A DNA stretch of 64,000 bases from Thuidium tamariscinum (GCA_947034885.2 OX344753.2:23700347-23764346); one strand, 5' to 3'; shown: positions 48,214 through 59,939, counted from the stretch's first letter. The notes: generated by a model not told the origin, from the letters alone. Numbers and translations are program-made.

Positions 48214-48817
48214 TTAAAGTCTAAAAGGTTATAATTTATATCTCTAAACCATAGGATAATAGCAATAATAATCATTGGATCTTGGAATTGTTAGAAAAGA
48301 ATGGGCGAGGATATTTGAAAGCCTACAAAGAGAATGGGGGCTTTAGTTTTGTTCCTTGTTCCTTGTTCCTTGTTTCAATGTTTCATTTATCCATTTTTAC
48401 CATTAGAATTAACAATTTTCAAGATAATAGTTGTTTATTAGAACACTTTTACCATTGGAATTAACAATTTTCAAATTTTTCCAAAAGTTATTAGCGTATT
48501 AGTTTGTTTTTTCATTCAATAACACCTTTCACTTAACAATTTTCTTAAAATTGAACATGAAATTTTTTTTGAGTGAAGTTTTTTTTTTAGTGAAATTTTT
48601 TATGTATGTTTTCAATCCATTTGCCAACATATTGACTACAATGCACAAGTTATAGGACATCCATCTTTTTCACTAAAAATGTTGAAAGAGCTAAGAAAGC
48701 CTACATTTTGAAATTTAGGCACATTGAACTTCCAATTGGTGAAGATATTCATTCTAAAGTTTTGGGACAACATACTTGAGCAAGTTAACCAAAACATCCT
48801 ATGGTTGAAATTGTTAA

Positions 48818-49742
48818 CCCCTAAAGGACTGAAGTCCCCTCGAGGGACACTTGGAATTTCGGGCAGGCTTGTGTGACTTGAATTTTTTATATTATTTTTT
48901 GAAATTTTTTTTGAAGATAGGAAATCAGATTATATTTCCAAAAATATAACTTTTATTTCAATTGGTGCTTGGAAGCAAAAGTTATGCCATTCTATGTCCA
49001 AAAAGCAGTTCACCGGGCAGAAAAAAAAAACCACAAAAAAAATTATTTTTTTATTTTTTATTTTTTTTCTTGAAGATTTTGTTTTGTTCTACATCTGAAG
49101 CTTTGTTTCATTTTATTTGGACTAATAATGAAAAAGTTATGGACAATCTTGTATTTCGGGCAATCTAAGCACCTTCTTCAGAAAATAACTTATAGAATCC
49201 ATTTTTGAATGCAATTTTTTAAAAATTTAAAAATTTTCTTTTTTACTAGGGTTTAGGATGTTTGCAAAAACAAGCTCACCGTTGAGATCATGGGTTTTTC
49301 AATTCCATCTTAAATTTATTAACAACTTAGTGTTTTGTTCAATCTTAGACCTACTTCCACTTAACAATTTTTTAATGAATGAAAATCAAGTAGTAGTTTT
49401 TTGAAATTTTTTTCCTTAATTCCCAACTCAAATGTTCAACATAATAAATTTTAACTTCATGGTCCATAGTGCAAAAAAATTCAACAAATGGCAATCAAAG
49501 TCATCTGATTTTGCAAGTCAGAGTTCAAAATTTTTTTTTCTCCAACTTTGAATGCTAATATCTTCCAATCGGTACGGTCAAACTTCATGAAATTTTTACC
49601 ATATGATCTCAGACAAGTAATTTACAAGATCCTACGGTTAGATTCTAATAAAATTGTTTTTTTTTGTTTTTTTGGGAGGAAGTAGCAAACATGGCAGTTT
49701 TAAGTGGTTTTCAAGCCAGAAAATGCCTCAGTCCTTTAGGGG
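48818..49742 (+). mobile_element. piggyBac-like MITE, subfamily B, full copy (925 bp)
   Basis: CCCCTAAAGGACTGAAG at the left and, on the other strand, CCCCTAAAGGACTGAGG at the right, flanked by TTAA on both sides (48814-48817, 49743-49746). TTAA duplication with CCC-type termini is the piggyBac signature. No transposase; frames inside are chance. Confidence 0.85.
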
Positions 49743-49839
49743 TTAAAAAAATAAGTATTGGCAAAGATTTTGCCCTTGCTTTGGGGGTGAGTATTTTGAA
49801 ATAGTTATTGGGATTGTAAACATGTTGGTCCTTGAGGGG

Positions 49840-50073
49840 TTAATTTGGTCTTTTTGCAAAAAGAAATTGTTGCTTGCCAAGTTTCGTTTTGGACTTTTTT
49901 GTATTATAACTTTTGCTCCCAAGCACCAATTGAAATAAAAATTATATTCTCACAAAGCTAATCAATTTTTCTATCTTATGAGAAAGTTTCAAAAAGTTTC
50001 ACCAAAAATTGAGGTCATAGGAACCTGCCCGAAATCCATTTTGTCCCCCGAGGGAACAATAATCCTTTAGGGG
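49840..50073 (-). mobile_element. piggyBac-like MITE fragment, subfamily B
   Basis: The right end CCTTTAGGGG abuts TTAA (50074-50077). The interior is the reverse complement of the first part of 48818-49742 (CAAGCACCAATTGAAATAAA, GAGGGAACAATAATCC). At 49830 a second end CCTTGAGGGG/TTAA shows two family members abutting. Confidence 0.7.
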
Positions 50074-50077
50074 TTAA

Positions 50078-51765
50078 AGTAAGTTCCAAGACAATGGAAG
50101 ATTGTGATCCAAGAGGAGCACTCAGCCCTGTGGGGCATAGTTTAATCCCTTGATCTTGGCGATCTCCTTTTGTCCTTCTTGAGGCCATAATATGCTCCTC
50201 CGCGTAATATTCCCCCTTTGATGTAAGTGTACCCTCCCGGATTATCCCCCAAATCCACGATTTTGTGGGTGCAAAGAGGTTGCAATTAGCTCCAAGAGCC
50301 AAAGAAAGTAAACGCAGAGTGCTTGATTGGTACCCAAGCCGAGCCAAGCGCAGGCAGAGCCGGTCAGACCCAGCCCAGTAGTAACTTCCCGTACTCCAGT
50401 ATGGCATTGTCAGTCAGAGCTCACTGGGGATACTGGTGTCCTGGTGGGCTGGGGTCCATGAGTGCAATGTACACAAAGGCAATGTTGTACGAGCCCATGC
50501 CACATCCGGCCTGTTGGGCCCTTGGGCACCTTGCAAGCAAGCTACGCGCGCAATCAGCTTATAGCCTCACCTCCATCGATCGATCGCTCATCCATTTCAG
50601 AGGCCCAGTGTGGGAGTTTGCAATTCGATCGCCGAGGACAAGAGAATCAGCCGCGGGCTAACTTAGCTAGCTAGCTTCATCGAGCTAGTCCTCACCTCGA
50701 TCATTGACTGTGGCGAGGACTGTTGTGAGGTCAAATGCTGGTGGTGGTGGTGTAGAACTTGGGCAATGGCGTGCGGCACTGTAAGTAAGTCATTGACTGT
50801 ACTCTTGCGTTGACGACACTGGCAACACGGAAGTGCATGTCCCGCCCGGGGAACTTGCTTGCTTCCGGAGCTCGAGCGTTATGTTGGTGATACCGAGGCC
50901 ATGCCACTTGATGAGCCCGGTGAAGTGGTGCCTGCGGAGATCTAGGCTAGGCTTGGCAAGCTAGCTAGGATATAAGAGGCTCCCTGCATCCGCCTCTTGC
51001 ATGCGTCGGTCAATTGGGAAGTAGCTTACTAAGTTACCTTGTGTGTTTGAGTGGAGCGGAAAGTTAGAGGGGGCCGGAAAGGAGGGAAAAGACGACGTCA
51101 TTTGTTTGTGTGTTCTCTTGTTGCAAGTCCACGCACTCAGCGCCAGCGCTTGCTGATTGCATGCAGGAATATTTTAAAAGGTTTGGGGGTTCGATTCGCA
51201 CGGTGATTGGCTCGATGAGGGTTCGTAACCAACTTACCATTCAATGATGCTAGCTAGAAAGCTGGTTTCAGGCAGTCACTTTGAATGAATAATTTTGTAT
51301 GCAATTCCGATCTCAGGCACATTTTTGTCCAGAGTATGTGGCCGGCTGGCTTGTTTGTTCCGAAGAGATCGGTTCTGTTGTGATCATCGTGCGTTAGGAG
51401 TTTAAGCTAAGTAAAGGGACCGTGGAAGCTTGGATGTAGTAATTAAGTTGACTGCCAGAGTAAAGCACTACCAGAGAATAACCTCCAAAGCGTGCTTGCC
51501 GAAGTAAGTAAACTTTACTTGTTCTTGACTGTGCTCTGATCGATCCAGGGACCAGCTTCTAGGGCAGTTCTTGTACATGAAGTGGTGGAATTCTGAACCG
51601 GACGTTGTGTCTTTGCACTGCAGATTGTAGATGCGAAGAACTAATTGTTTCTTTCAAGTAAACATTTGCGTGTTGGGAGCTCTGGAATAGCTAGCACCTG
51701 GTAGCAGAGTTTGGTGTGATCGAGTTGAGACGATTCAGCTACAGTTAAGAGATCGATTTGAGACC
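50078..51765 (+). promoter_or_regulatory. Upstream region of the EPFL gene (promoter and probable 5' UTR)
   Basis: The base composition changes sharply from AT-rich repeat to GC-rich sequence near 50080. It includes CCATCGATCGATCGCTC, runs of CTAGCTAGCTAGC, and a possible TATA-like GGATATAAGAGG near 50970. A leader of several hundred bases, perhaps with an intron, would reach the start codon at 51766. Frames on both strands match no known family. Confidence 0.5.
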
Positions 51766-52883
51766 ATGCCGGCACCAAGAATGCCAATTCTCAGCCTTCG
51801 CATAATGCTGCTGCTCACCATGGTTCCTTTCCTGGCTGTTGCTGGTCGACATCTACCTGGTGGGTACAAATCGATCAATCTCACCCTCCTGAATTGGGCG
51901 AAATGTACGTGATAGCAGTCGCTTTCTGGGGCTACTGTAGATTCATTTTCGATTGAAACAAATCTTGGCCCAGGGAGCCACATTGAAATTGCTTGCTTTG
52001 CTTAATAAGCATACATGATAGTACTGACCTGCAGCACAAGCTAAAGTTTCGATAGTCAGTGGTATGTTGTACATAGCGTACATATATACGTTTAGTGATC
52101 TGTCGTTAAGTGTGCTGTTCATTAATACAAGTCTAAGTACTAGTCCCAAAACGCTGCACAGCTAGCCCATCGTCTGCTCACGCGCGTACGCAACCAATTA
52201 ATTCGTGATTGCAGTGAAAATGACTGATTAGTGATTGGTGTCTGTATTGTCAGCTGCTCCAGTAACTGCAAGCATGGCACCTACTCCTCACGTCGAGCTC
52301 ACCACACCACAGATGACATTTGAAAGAGTTAACTGGGATCACTCCGGCTTACATTATCAGGTAAATTCGGTTGCTAGGAAGCTTCTTTGCTCGATCTCAT
52401 TCTATTAGAGTTGTACGTTCTGTAAGCATTTGCGGTTGAAAAGCAGGTCACTCAGGTCTGCTCAGCTTCCGTAGCCTGACTTTTTCGGGAGCAGGGTAGG
52501 TCTCATTGCAAATTAATTTGCAACAGCAAGTTTGTTAATGGAAGTTTAGTTACTAGCTGTTGAGAAAATCAAACCTCTGGCCGGGTTGTTTGAATATATA
52601 TTCTGATTAGAACTGGTGTAACCAAACCATTTGGTTGCAGGACTTGATCCCTCCTCCGCCAAGTAGGAAGCTGTTCCGCGGCCACGTGAAGGACTCCATC
52701 TACGGGCACAGGCGATTAGTGGGCTCTTCTCCACCGTCCTGCCAAGGCAAGTGTGGTACCTGTGTTCCATGCAATCCCATTCACACCTCCGTCGGCTCCT
52801 CCACTGCAGGCTCGTTGACACAGCAGGAATACTACCCGGAGGTTTGGCGATGCAAGTGCGGCAACAAGCTCTACGTGCCTTGA
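51766..52883 (+). CDS. EPFL (epidermal patterning factor-like) secreted peptide precursor, three exons
   Basis: EPFL peptides are secreted cysteine-rich ligands of ERECTA-family receptor kinases that steer stomatal or organ growth. Exons 51766-51859, 52254-52360 and 52641-52883 join in phase with GT-AG introns to give 147 residues. Residues 1-27 form a signal peptide (hydrophobic core IMLLLTMVPFLAVAG). The middle is a variable propeptide. The C-terminal EPF domain starts at GSSPPSCQGKCGTCVPC and ends EYYPEVWRCKCGNKLYVP, with six cysteines (101, 105, 108, 111, 138, 140) able to form three disulfides. The YYPE-WRCKCGNKL ending resembles the EPFL4/5/6 group. The loop between Cys 111 and 138 has TSVGSSTAGSLTQQ. 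The start is the first Met of a good signal peptide. No damage seen. Confidence 0.92.
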
Positions 52884-53968
52884 GCGCTCTTTCTTCCTCT
52901 CGTCATGTAATTGTTCTCTGAAGGAGAGAGCTCATTATCACTGGGCTTAGTTTTTTCAAAGGAAAGACTAGCCTAGTCTTGAAACCAGGTCGATCCTTCG
53001 ACTTGGTTAATAATATGAGTTTATGTGACGAGGCCCGCATACCTCTAGATAGAACCATCTCTCATAGCCACTTCTCAAATGCGTCAATCATAGCTTATGT
53101 GCATACTACGTACATAGAGGAGACGACATAAAAAGCTAGTACAGAAGTCCAATTAGACAGATAGATTTCAGCGACTGTACAGAATATGGAGACTAGTTAA
53201 TTAATTAATGAAGTCTGCATGTGACTGGATGTGAACTAAACTACCTGTGGAGGCTTGAAACGGTTGTTGGACAAAACCTTCTCCTCCAGATTAAATTCAA
53301 TATTTTGAGATTTTGCAAATCTACAGCTTTCTGAAACCATGTGGAAGGATCACAGGACAGGGCGAGGACTCTAGCCACTCTCCCATTTTCTAATTTCCAA
53401 ACGCAGTGTGCCACCCATCAAAGGGTCATTCGTGTAGTAGAGACTGAGACTGTACCAAATATATATAATGTTGTGGAGGAGGTTGACTTAGAGATTGAAT
53501 CTGTTTCTGCTTATGTGTACTTAATTAACTGCTGGCTGAGAATGAATCTGCTAGAAACTACCTGAGATACTGCCTGAGCCCTGTGAGTCTGTGCAAGACC
53601 AATTCAACAAGCCACGACAGAGTATGTATGCATATTTCTGAGATCAACAGCTAGAAAAAGGTGCTCTGATGTGTAGGAATGATCTCTGTAAGTGATCACC
53701 AGGCCAGATTTCTTGGGTCAGGTGGATTACATTGCAAAATTAGAATTGGCATGTTCCATTAGTCTGGTACTTACACTGAGACAGACAGAGGCTCAGGAAA
53801 TGTTTCAGAGATAGAATTCCCTCCAGCTAGCTAGTTCAAGCTCAGACAGATGCTGTTTTTTAAGTTCAGTTTACAATTGCATATCCTGGCAGTCATTTAA
53901 GTACATGTCCCATGATTCCACAAACAGATCTAATGAGATATATATGTTTCTTCCTTCTTCATATACAT
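52884..53968. other. EPFL downstream region
   Basis: It should contain the EPFL 3' UTR and terminator; no exact site can be called. No further gene recognised. Confidence 0.45.
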
Positions 53969-54150
53969 GTAAGGTAGTCTGCTTTAAAAGTGACCACTTA
54001 AGCCTACCTAATTCATCATTGACAGTAGTACATATTTCAAACAATATGGCAGTCATTCCTAGATAGAAGTCGCATGTAGAACAGTCACTTTTTTTTTTTT
54101 TCCTGAAACAAATGAAACAGAACATTCGCTTTTAGAGCAGACTACCTTAC
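53969..54150. mobile_element. TAAGGTAG-end MITE, copy 1
   Basis: GTAAGGTAGTCTGCTTTAAA at the left and, on the other strand, GTAAGGTAGTCTGCTCTAAA at the right; 182 bp. No target duplication identified. Confidence 0.8.
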
Positions 54151-54930
54151 CCAATAACATATGACAGTGAACTGTGGTGTACATGGTGTTCAATTTTGAC
54201 AATGTCAAGGGGCGCATGCACTTCTTGGTGTGAACCATGGAATCATCAACAGCATACATGATGAATCAGCCCTAGCATGTTCAGGACAAGTGGGATATGT
54301 GAGAGTATAAGACATACACAAAAAATTTAGTCAGCCCCAATCAGGTGGTCAAATATGATGCATTGTGAGCCTGATTGCCACTGCATCCCCAGGCCATGAA
54401 CTTATCCCCCTTCCAAGAGGCAACTTCTTTAATATTTAATCCCCCCCAACAAATGAATGTATAGTTGACCAGTCAACGTGATCTAGCTCGCACCTACTTT
54501 AATTTAGTGACTCTCCAGTCATGAGTACTCCATATATATTTTTAATGCTCCGAGAGTCCAAGCCTTGGCTTCCTTCCGCAGGAGCTGGAGAAGCCAGCCA
54601 GCAGCATCTCTCTGCATAAGCATCTCTCTGAGAAAAGAAAACGAAATCAATGTTCCTCTCAGGCTCCTTGATCAGGAAAGTCGGTCAGAGGAGTCAACAA
54701 TTGACCTGCACCAAAAATCGGCTATTTCCAAGGGAGGGCTGGCTTCCACATTCTGCAGGGAGTGAGCAGATAGCATGCCCATGATTGGCAGGCTTTAACT
54801 TTCCATCTCTGTAATTAATGTTATGAAACTATGCAGCTATTATTATCATTATTATTATTACTAAACAAATGAAACAAAATTTGAATGCTGGAAATTATTA
54901 TTCTTATTATTATTTTGAAACAAATGAAAG
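54151..54930. other. Intergenic with a short inverted repeat
   Basis: GAAGCCAGCC near 54588 and GGCTGGCTTC near 54737 are complementary (10 bp) about 140 bases apart. TTATTATT runs lie near 54840-54915. No gene recognised. Confidence 0.4.
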
Positions 54931-54944
54931 GTATTCTGTTGATT

Positions 54945-55265
54945 GTCTTGCTCTGTTCTCTCATTGTCCAGCCTCCTGGGCTGGGCTATTTTGTATTCTG
55001 TTCTCTTTTTTTTTTTTTTTGAACAAATGGAAAGAACCATTGCATTAAAAAAACCAAACCAAAACAACAGCCAAGCCAGGAGGCTGGACAATGAAGAGAA
55101 CAGAGCGACAGAAAAGAAAAAAAACAAAAAACTACGTAAAAGAGCAAGAAAGAGGACCCTGCTTGTTCCAGATGATGGAGTTTCCCACCCTAGCAGCTAA
55201 GACGGGTGACTAATCCATTGTATTCTGTTCTCTTTTCAATGCAATGGTCCTCCATTTGTTCAAAA
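54945..55265. repeat. Compound inverted repeat
   Basis: CATTGTCCAGCCTCCTGG (54962-54979) is exactly complementary to 55076-55093 and pairing extends outward (CTGTTCTCT/AGAGAACAG) with few gaps. A second pair, GAACAAATGGAAAGAACCAT (~55021) and its near complement (~55240), partly overlaps it. A T-run sits between. Foldback element of unknown class. Confidence 0.75.
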
Positions 55266-55278
55266 AGAAAAGAAACAG

Positions 55279-55584
55279 GTAAGGTAGGGGGCTGTAAAAG
55301 TGACCCTTTGGCCTTTACCAGCTGATTTGCATTTTGGGGAAGCTAAACTCCTTGAAACTATTTTTAGTAAATTTTCATGGTAAGAAAAATAGAAATGGCA
55401 TCTAACCCAAGTCATTTCATATTTTTTGGACCTTCATGGAATTAGTTATGAATTTTTGAAGTTGAAAACACAATGGTTTCTAAAAGCGAACCTTCTTGAA
55501 ATGTACACTTCTAGTATATGTTAGAGGCAAAATCTACCAAATCACTTTTAGAAACAGGGTTACAATTACAGCCCCCTACCTTAC
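55279..55584. mobile_element. TAAGGTAG-end MITE, copy 2
   Basis: GTAAGGTAGGGGGCTGTAA at both ends in inverted orientation; 306 bp. Its interior (GAAATGGCATCTAACCCAAG, CATTTCATATTTTTTGGACC) resembles the 57413 copy. Confidence 0.82.
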
Positions 55585-56660
55585 AATACTTTTTAGTTTT
55601 GATTTCCTCGGTCGTTGGATGAAGATGTCTTGGCTCTTGAATTGGGAGGACATTGAATCCTACCATCAAAGGTAGGTCCAGTAGGGTAAAAGTGGAAATA
55701 AAACCCTATTTTGTGCCTTGTTTAGAATATGTTTTAGACCTCTCCTAGCTAATTTGGGGTCTCTGATTGCAAATGGGTCAAACCACACCGAAAGTTATTT
55801 TTGATATTACTTTGCTAGGACATGATTACAGTCCTTTTTTGAAGTTTCAAAGCTTTAGATTACTTTGATGTTGTCATTTTTTTTTAAAGTTTATAGATGG
55901 ATAGTATTGCAATGTATTTTCTTGATGATTTTGAAAAACAATTATGAAAAAAATCCTTATATGGATGTAAATCAAGCTAAATTTAGGATTTTTTTTACAA
56001 TATAGTACTTTAAAAGGACTTTTTATCAAGATTAATTATGCTTTTGAAGTATACTATTATAAAAAAGAATTTTATGAAAATGATTTTTTAAAATAAATAT
56101 AGTATAATTTTTTAATCAATTAATTGATTATTGGCAAAGTGTTCATTTGTTCCAAAAACAAAGTCAAACATTTAATTTCAAAAAGAGATTATATAGGGAC
56201 CTACATGTCAATAATATATTCATTTCTTATTCTCACACAATCATCATTTGGATTATTTTATGTATATAAAAAAATGTTCAAAAATATTTACTTTTGGATA
56301 TTATAAAAAAATAAAAATATATTCAATTTTTGTCCAAGAAAAAGTCCTTTCCTACTCTATCATGTGAATATATATCCACATGATTTTTTTTGGATTCAAT
56401 CACATTATTATTTATTAGAAATTAGACTTCTTTTGTCCATTGAAAAACCTGACACATTGACAATTCAACTACAATTGGATTTTTATAAAGAATTTTTATT
56501 TTTTCATAAATAATATACTATTAGTCTTAACATGACTTGAAGCTCTAATAAAAAAGGACTAAATTACATATAATTAATAGATTAGCATTAAAAAACAATA
56601 GATTAATAGAAAATACATTGCAGATTTTGGTGTGTTTGACCCCTTTTGTGGTACATTAGA
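55585..56660. repeat. AT-rich intergenic and dispersed repeat, copy 2
   Basis: No gene seen in 55585-56120. From about 56150 to 56660 it matches the start of the window (1-460). Confidence 0.55.
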
Positions 56661-56719
56661 GTGTGATTTGACCCAATTATGAATCAGAGTTTGTGAAAAA
56701 ATTATTCGTGAAAAAAATC

Positions 56720-57300
56720 AAAAAAATTCGTGTGTTTTCCCCGAGGTCAATCCACCCTGATGGTAGGATTTCACGTCCTCCCTTGAATTGGAAAGCGAGG
56801 CAGAAACTATAAAGTTCAGTTCTTCGAGCCTCCGTCTTCCTCATTCACTGCAGAGATGCCTGTTGCCCATGAGGGAAGGGAAGGGAAGGTCCTGAGTGAC
56901 TGCGGGTCAGTCCTGCACAAGGGAACTGAAGGCCAGGTCCTCTCGTCACTGCCAGGCTCTGCAGGAGTGCAGGGCGGAGCTTCTTCTTAATTCTTCTTCT
57001 TTCGCTTTGCGTCTTGACCTGGCAGGTGCACGGCAGAACAGGGAGACTCTCAGTGGAACAGAGCGAGCTCAACTTCAGCGACGCAGGGGACGGAGGCGAA
57101 ATTAAGCTCACGGCAGACCGGCAGAGCCAAGAAGCGAAAGGGAGACTGAACTGAACTTACAGCCTGCTCTCCTCTCCTCTCCTCTCCTCTCCTCTGCTCT
57201 GGTCAGGAGTCAGGAGTCAGGACTTGAGGGCAGGGGTTTTCGGACAAAGTTCTTGAATGTAAGCTTACAGTACAGGAGCCAGAGGAGCCAGAGGGGCGAT
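56720..57300. other. GC-rich island, unassigned
   Basis: The sequence is abruptly GC-rich and gene-like but matches no protein I recognise on either strand. It contains a (CTCCT)n run near 57170-57195. It is cut off on the right by repeat sequence near the MITE at 57413. Possible truncated 5' end of a gene or captured gene fragment. Confidence 0.4.
57168..57196 (+). repeat. (CTCCT)n microsatellite
   Basis: About five CTCCT units in succession. Confidence 0.85.
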
Positions 57301-57412
57301 CACTGATCAATGATTATTTGCTTTGGGGAGTTGCAGCTAACATGAACGTGGATGATAGAAGGTAGAACCACCCATAACCGATCAAATAAGGTATTCCAGA
57401 CATGATTTGGAG

Positions 57413-57827
57413 TAAGGTAGTCGGCTCTTTAATGGAGCATCTAAAGGCTGGTCCCCTTTTTTCATGTATTTTATTGAATGGAAATACTTTTAGCCCATTT
57501 TTCAGAGAAAGAGAAATTGATGAGGAATCTAACACAAGTGGTTTCATAATTTTTGAAGCATTTTTAAATTAGTTATGAATTTTCAAAGAAGATGTGCCGT
57601 AGGTCCCTATTTTATGTCTCTAGGTCTTCCATGAATGGTTCACTTGCAATTTCTAAAGAAAGATGAAAAAGCAAAGAGTATGATTGGCTCTCACTGTTCC
57701 GGATGCATCTTTCCTTAATTCATTCAATGAATGTGGAGGTCCATTTAAGAACCACCTATTGTTCATTTTACACCCTTTTATAGGGTCCATTCTTAATGCC
57801 CACTCCATTTTAGAGCCGACTACCTTA
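57413..57827. mobile_element. TAAGGTAG-end MITE, copy 3
   Basis: TAAGGTAGTCGGCTCTTTAA at the left; on the other strand TAAGGTAGTCGGCTCTAAAA at the right. GAG lies on both flanks (57410-57412 and 57828-57830), a possible 3-bp duplication. 415 bp. Confidence 0.83.
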
Positions 57828-57830
57828 GAG

Positions 57831-58300
57831 GAAGACAAAGCAAATATTTTCACAACTACAATGATATAAGTGATGGGGATTGTAAAAATTTTGGTAATTT
57901 TTTTGCATGAATTGAAATTATTATGAATTTTGAAAGGCAAAAAGGGGGTGTGGACAAACAACCAATCTTTAGACTCTTTTATGTTTCCAATCACTTAAAA
58001 CATTACTTTTCTATACACTCCTTCCTATTTTCTTATACTCTACTTTGGAACACGGGTCATGAACTTTTAGTCCTAACTTTTAAAAAAAACAAACAAACAT
58101 TTTAGCCTTGGTTGGAAATTCATTAATGTATAGGTTGGCTATGGGATGCTAATTGGTTATAGGCAATTCTACCTTATCACTCAAATTGAAACACATTTGG
58201 ATCACAAAGGAAACAAGGATTTTAGCCCTTGTTTAGCATATCCAAAAAATGATTTTACCATTTGATTGAAAAATAGGTTATTTTAGGGCCTTTAGGTTGT
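57831..58300. other. AT-rich intergenic, no gene seen
   Basis: No convincing frame or terminal repeats. Confidence 0.45.
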
Positions 58301-58302
58301 TT

Positions 58303-59214
58303 AGCCTTTGAAGGACCAATGCCTTTTAGGGCCACAAAACACTCAAAATTGCTATTTCTATTGTGTAAAGTAAAAAGAAATGAAAATTATTATTTTTCGA
58401 CATCTAACTGTAGGATCTTATACTTAACTAGTATGAAAATTTGTGGAATAAATTTCATAAATTTTGATTGTATAAATTGCAAAATATCTATGTTAAAAGT
58501 AAAGAAAATAAATTCTTTTTGCACATTGCAGGATTAGATTATTTGACTTTGAACTTCTTAAATCTAAGTTTCTTGCACTACAAAGTTTTGAATTTGAAAT
58601 CTTTATAGTGGGAAATTGAGTTGAGAGCCTAGGAAAAAAAAAAATTTAGAAAACTTAATTTTCATTCTTAAGAAAATTATTGAGTAGAAGTAGGTACAAA
58701 ATAGAAAGAAAATCAAAATTATTGATATCTCTACAATTGAATTAAAGTGCACTAATTCCAATGGTGAGATTTTTCTAGCAAGAAAAGAAAACCATGTTGA
58801 GCTTCCTTTTGGAAAAATTATAAAAATTCAATTCAAAAACAAATCCTATAAGTTATTTTTTCAAGATGATGCTTAGATTGCCTAAAGAACTAGATTGTCT
58901 ATAATTTTCACATAGCTTATTCAAATGATGTGAATCAAAGCTTTCCATAGAGAGAAAAAAAAAATTTAGAAAAAAGATACTTGAAGAAAAAAAAAATCAA
59001 TAATACATTTCCCGATCTCTCCCTTTTCTTTTAGCTTATTAAGGCATAACTATTGTTCTAAAGCACTCATTGGGGAAAAAAATGATATTCCTACAAAGCT
59101 AATCAATTTTTCTATCTTCAAATAAAGTTTTAAAGAATCATGACAAAAATTGAGATTGTAGGTACTTGTCCAAAATCCAATTTGTTCCTTGAAGGGACAT
59201 TAGTCCTTTAGGAG
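58303..59214 (-). mobile_element. piggyBac-like MITE, subfamily B, inverted copy
   Basis: The left edge CCTTTGAAGGACCAATGCC is a diverged family end. The right edge CCTTTAGGAG abuts TTAA (59215-59218). The interior matches 48818-49742 on the other strand (GTAGGATCTT, CTAATCAATTTTTCTATCTT, AAAATTGAGATTGTAGG). About 910 bp. Confidence 0.7.
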
Positions 59215-59218
59215 TTAA

Positions 59219-59935
59219 ACCATATCATTTTAATTTTCTGTTTGATTAGCTAGAGTAAAGTTCTAAAAATTTAATTTAGCCTACTATAAATAAGATAGAA
59301 TGACCTATTGAATAATCCTTTAATTGTTGCACATCTTCTAGCTTATTAGGCCCAAAGTATTTTTTTCCAAAACACAAGTAGAAAGTTGGTCACAAATCAC
59401 CACTCAGAGCACCAAAGTTTGGCACCTACCAATGGCCTATACCAGAAATTATCTATAATGCTCCAAGATTAGCTTCAATCTACAAGTGAAATGAAGTAAA
59501 ATTCAAAGAAAATTTTCCACATATATTGGGCAATTCATTAAATTTAGAAAGAAAGAAAAAAGATGCACATCATATTATAGATTGTCAAATCAAAAATGCA
59601 TAGCTTCTAATTGTTGTCCTTAGGGGTGACTATTGTTACATATCTAGAAGCTATTGTAGTATTGTCAATTTCCTACATGATTGCAATAATAATCCTAAGG
59701 CATTCTTGACCACATGTAGCTAGAAATTTTTTGCAAAAGATAAGACACAAATTTTTATCTTGAGTAGAACTACAAATAGGAGAATTATCCAAGGGTATTT
59801 TAGTCAAATTATTCCTAAAACAAACAAAAAACATTATTAGTAATTAGAGCAAAAATGTACAGCTTTCCATTGTTGTCTTTAGAAGGCCTAAGGAGAACTA
59901 TTTTCATTTGTGACTTGGATTCTAACGTGGCTCAA
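59219..59935. other. AT-rich intergenic, no gene seen
   Basis: A repeated phrase (CATAGCTTCTAATTGTTGTC near 59610, ACAGCTTTCCATTGTTGTC near 59860) hints at an old duplication. No gene seen. Confidence 0.45.
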
Positions 59936-59939
59936 TTAA

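Noticed and set aside
50080..50330. Possible organellar DNA insertion upstream of EPFL
   Set aside because: The GC-rich character suggested it, but no chloroplast or mitochondrial gene could be recognised.
51735..51983. Minus-strand frame over the EPFL signal-peptide exon
   Set aside because: The plus strand encodes a clear signal peptide spliced in phase to the EPF domain.
54840..54920. TTATTATT runs as a regulatory AU-rich element
   Set aside because: Simple microsatellite in intergenic DNA without a transcript context.
56845..57111. Minus-strand 88-codon frame in the GC-rich island as a protein
   Set aside because: No recognisable domain; composition alone explains the open frame.
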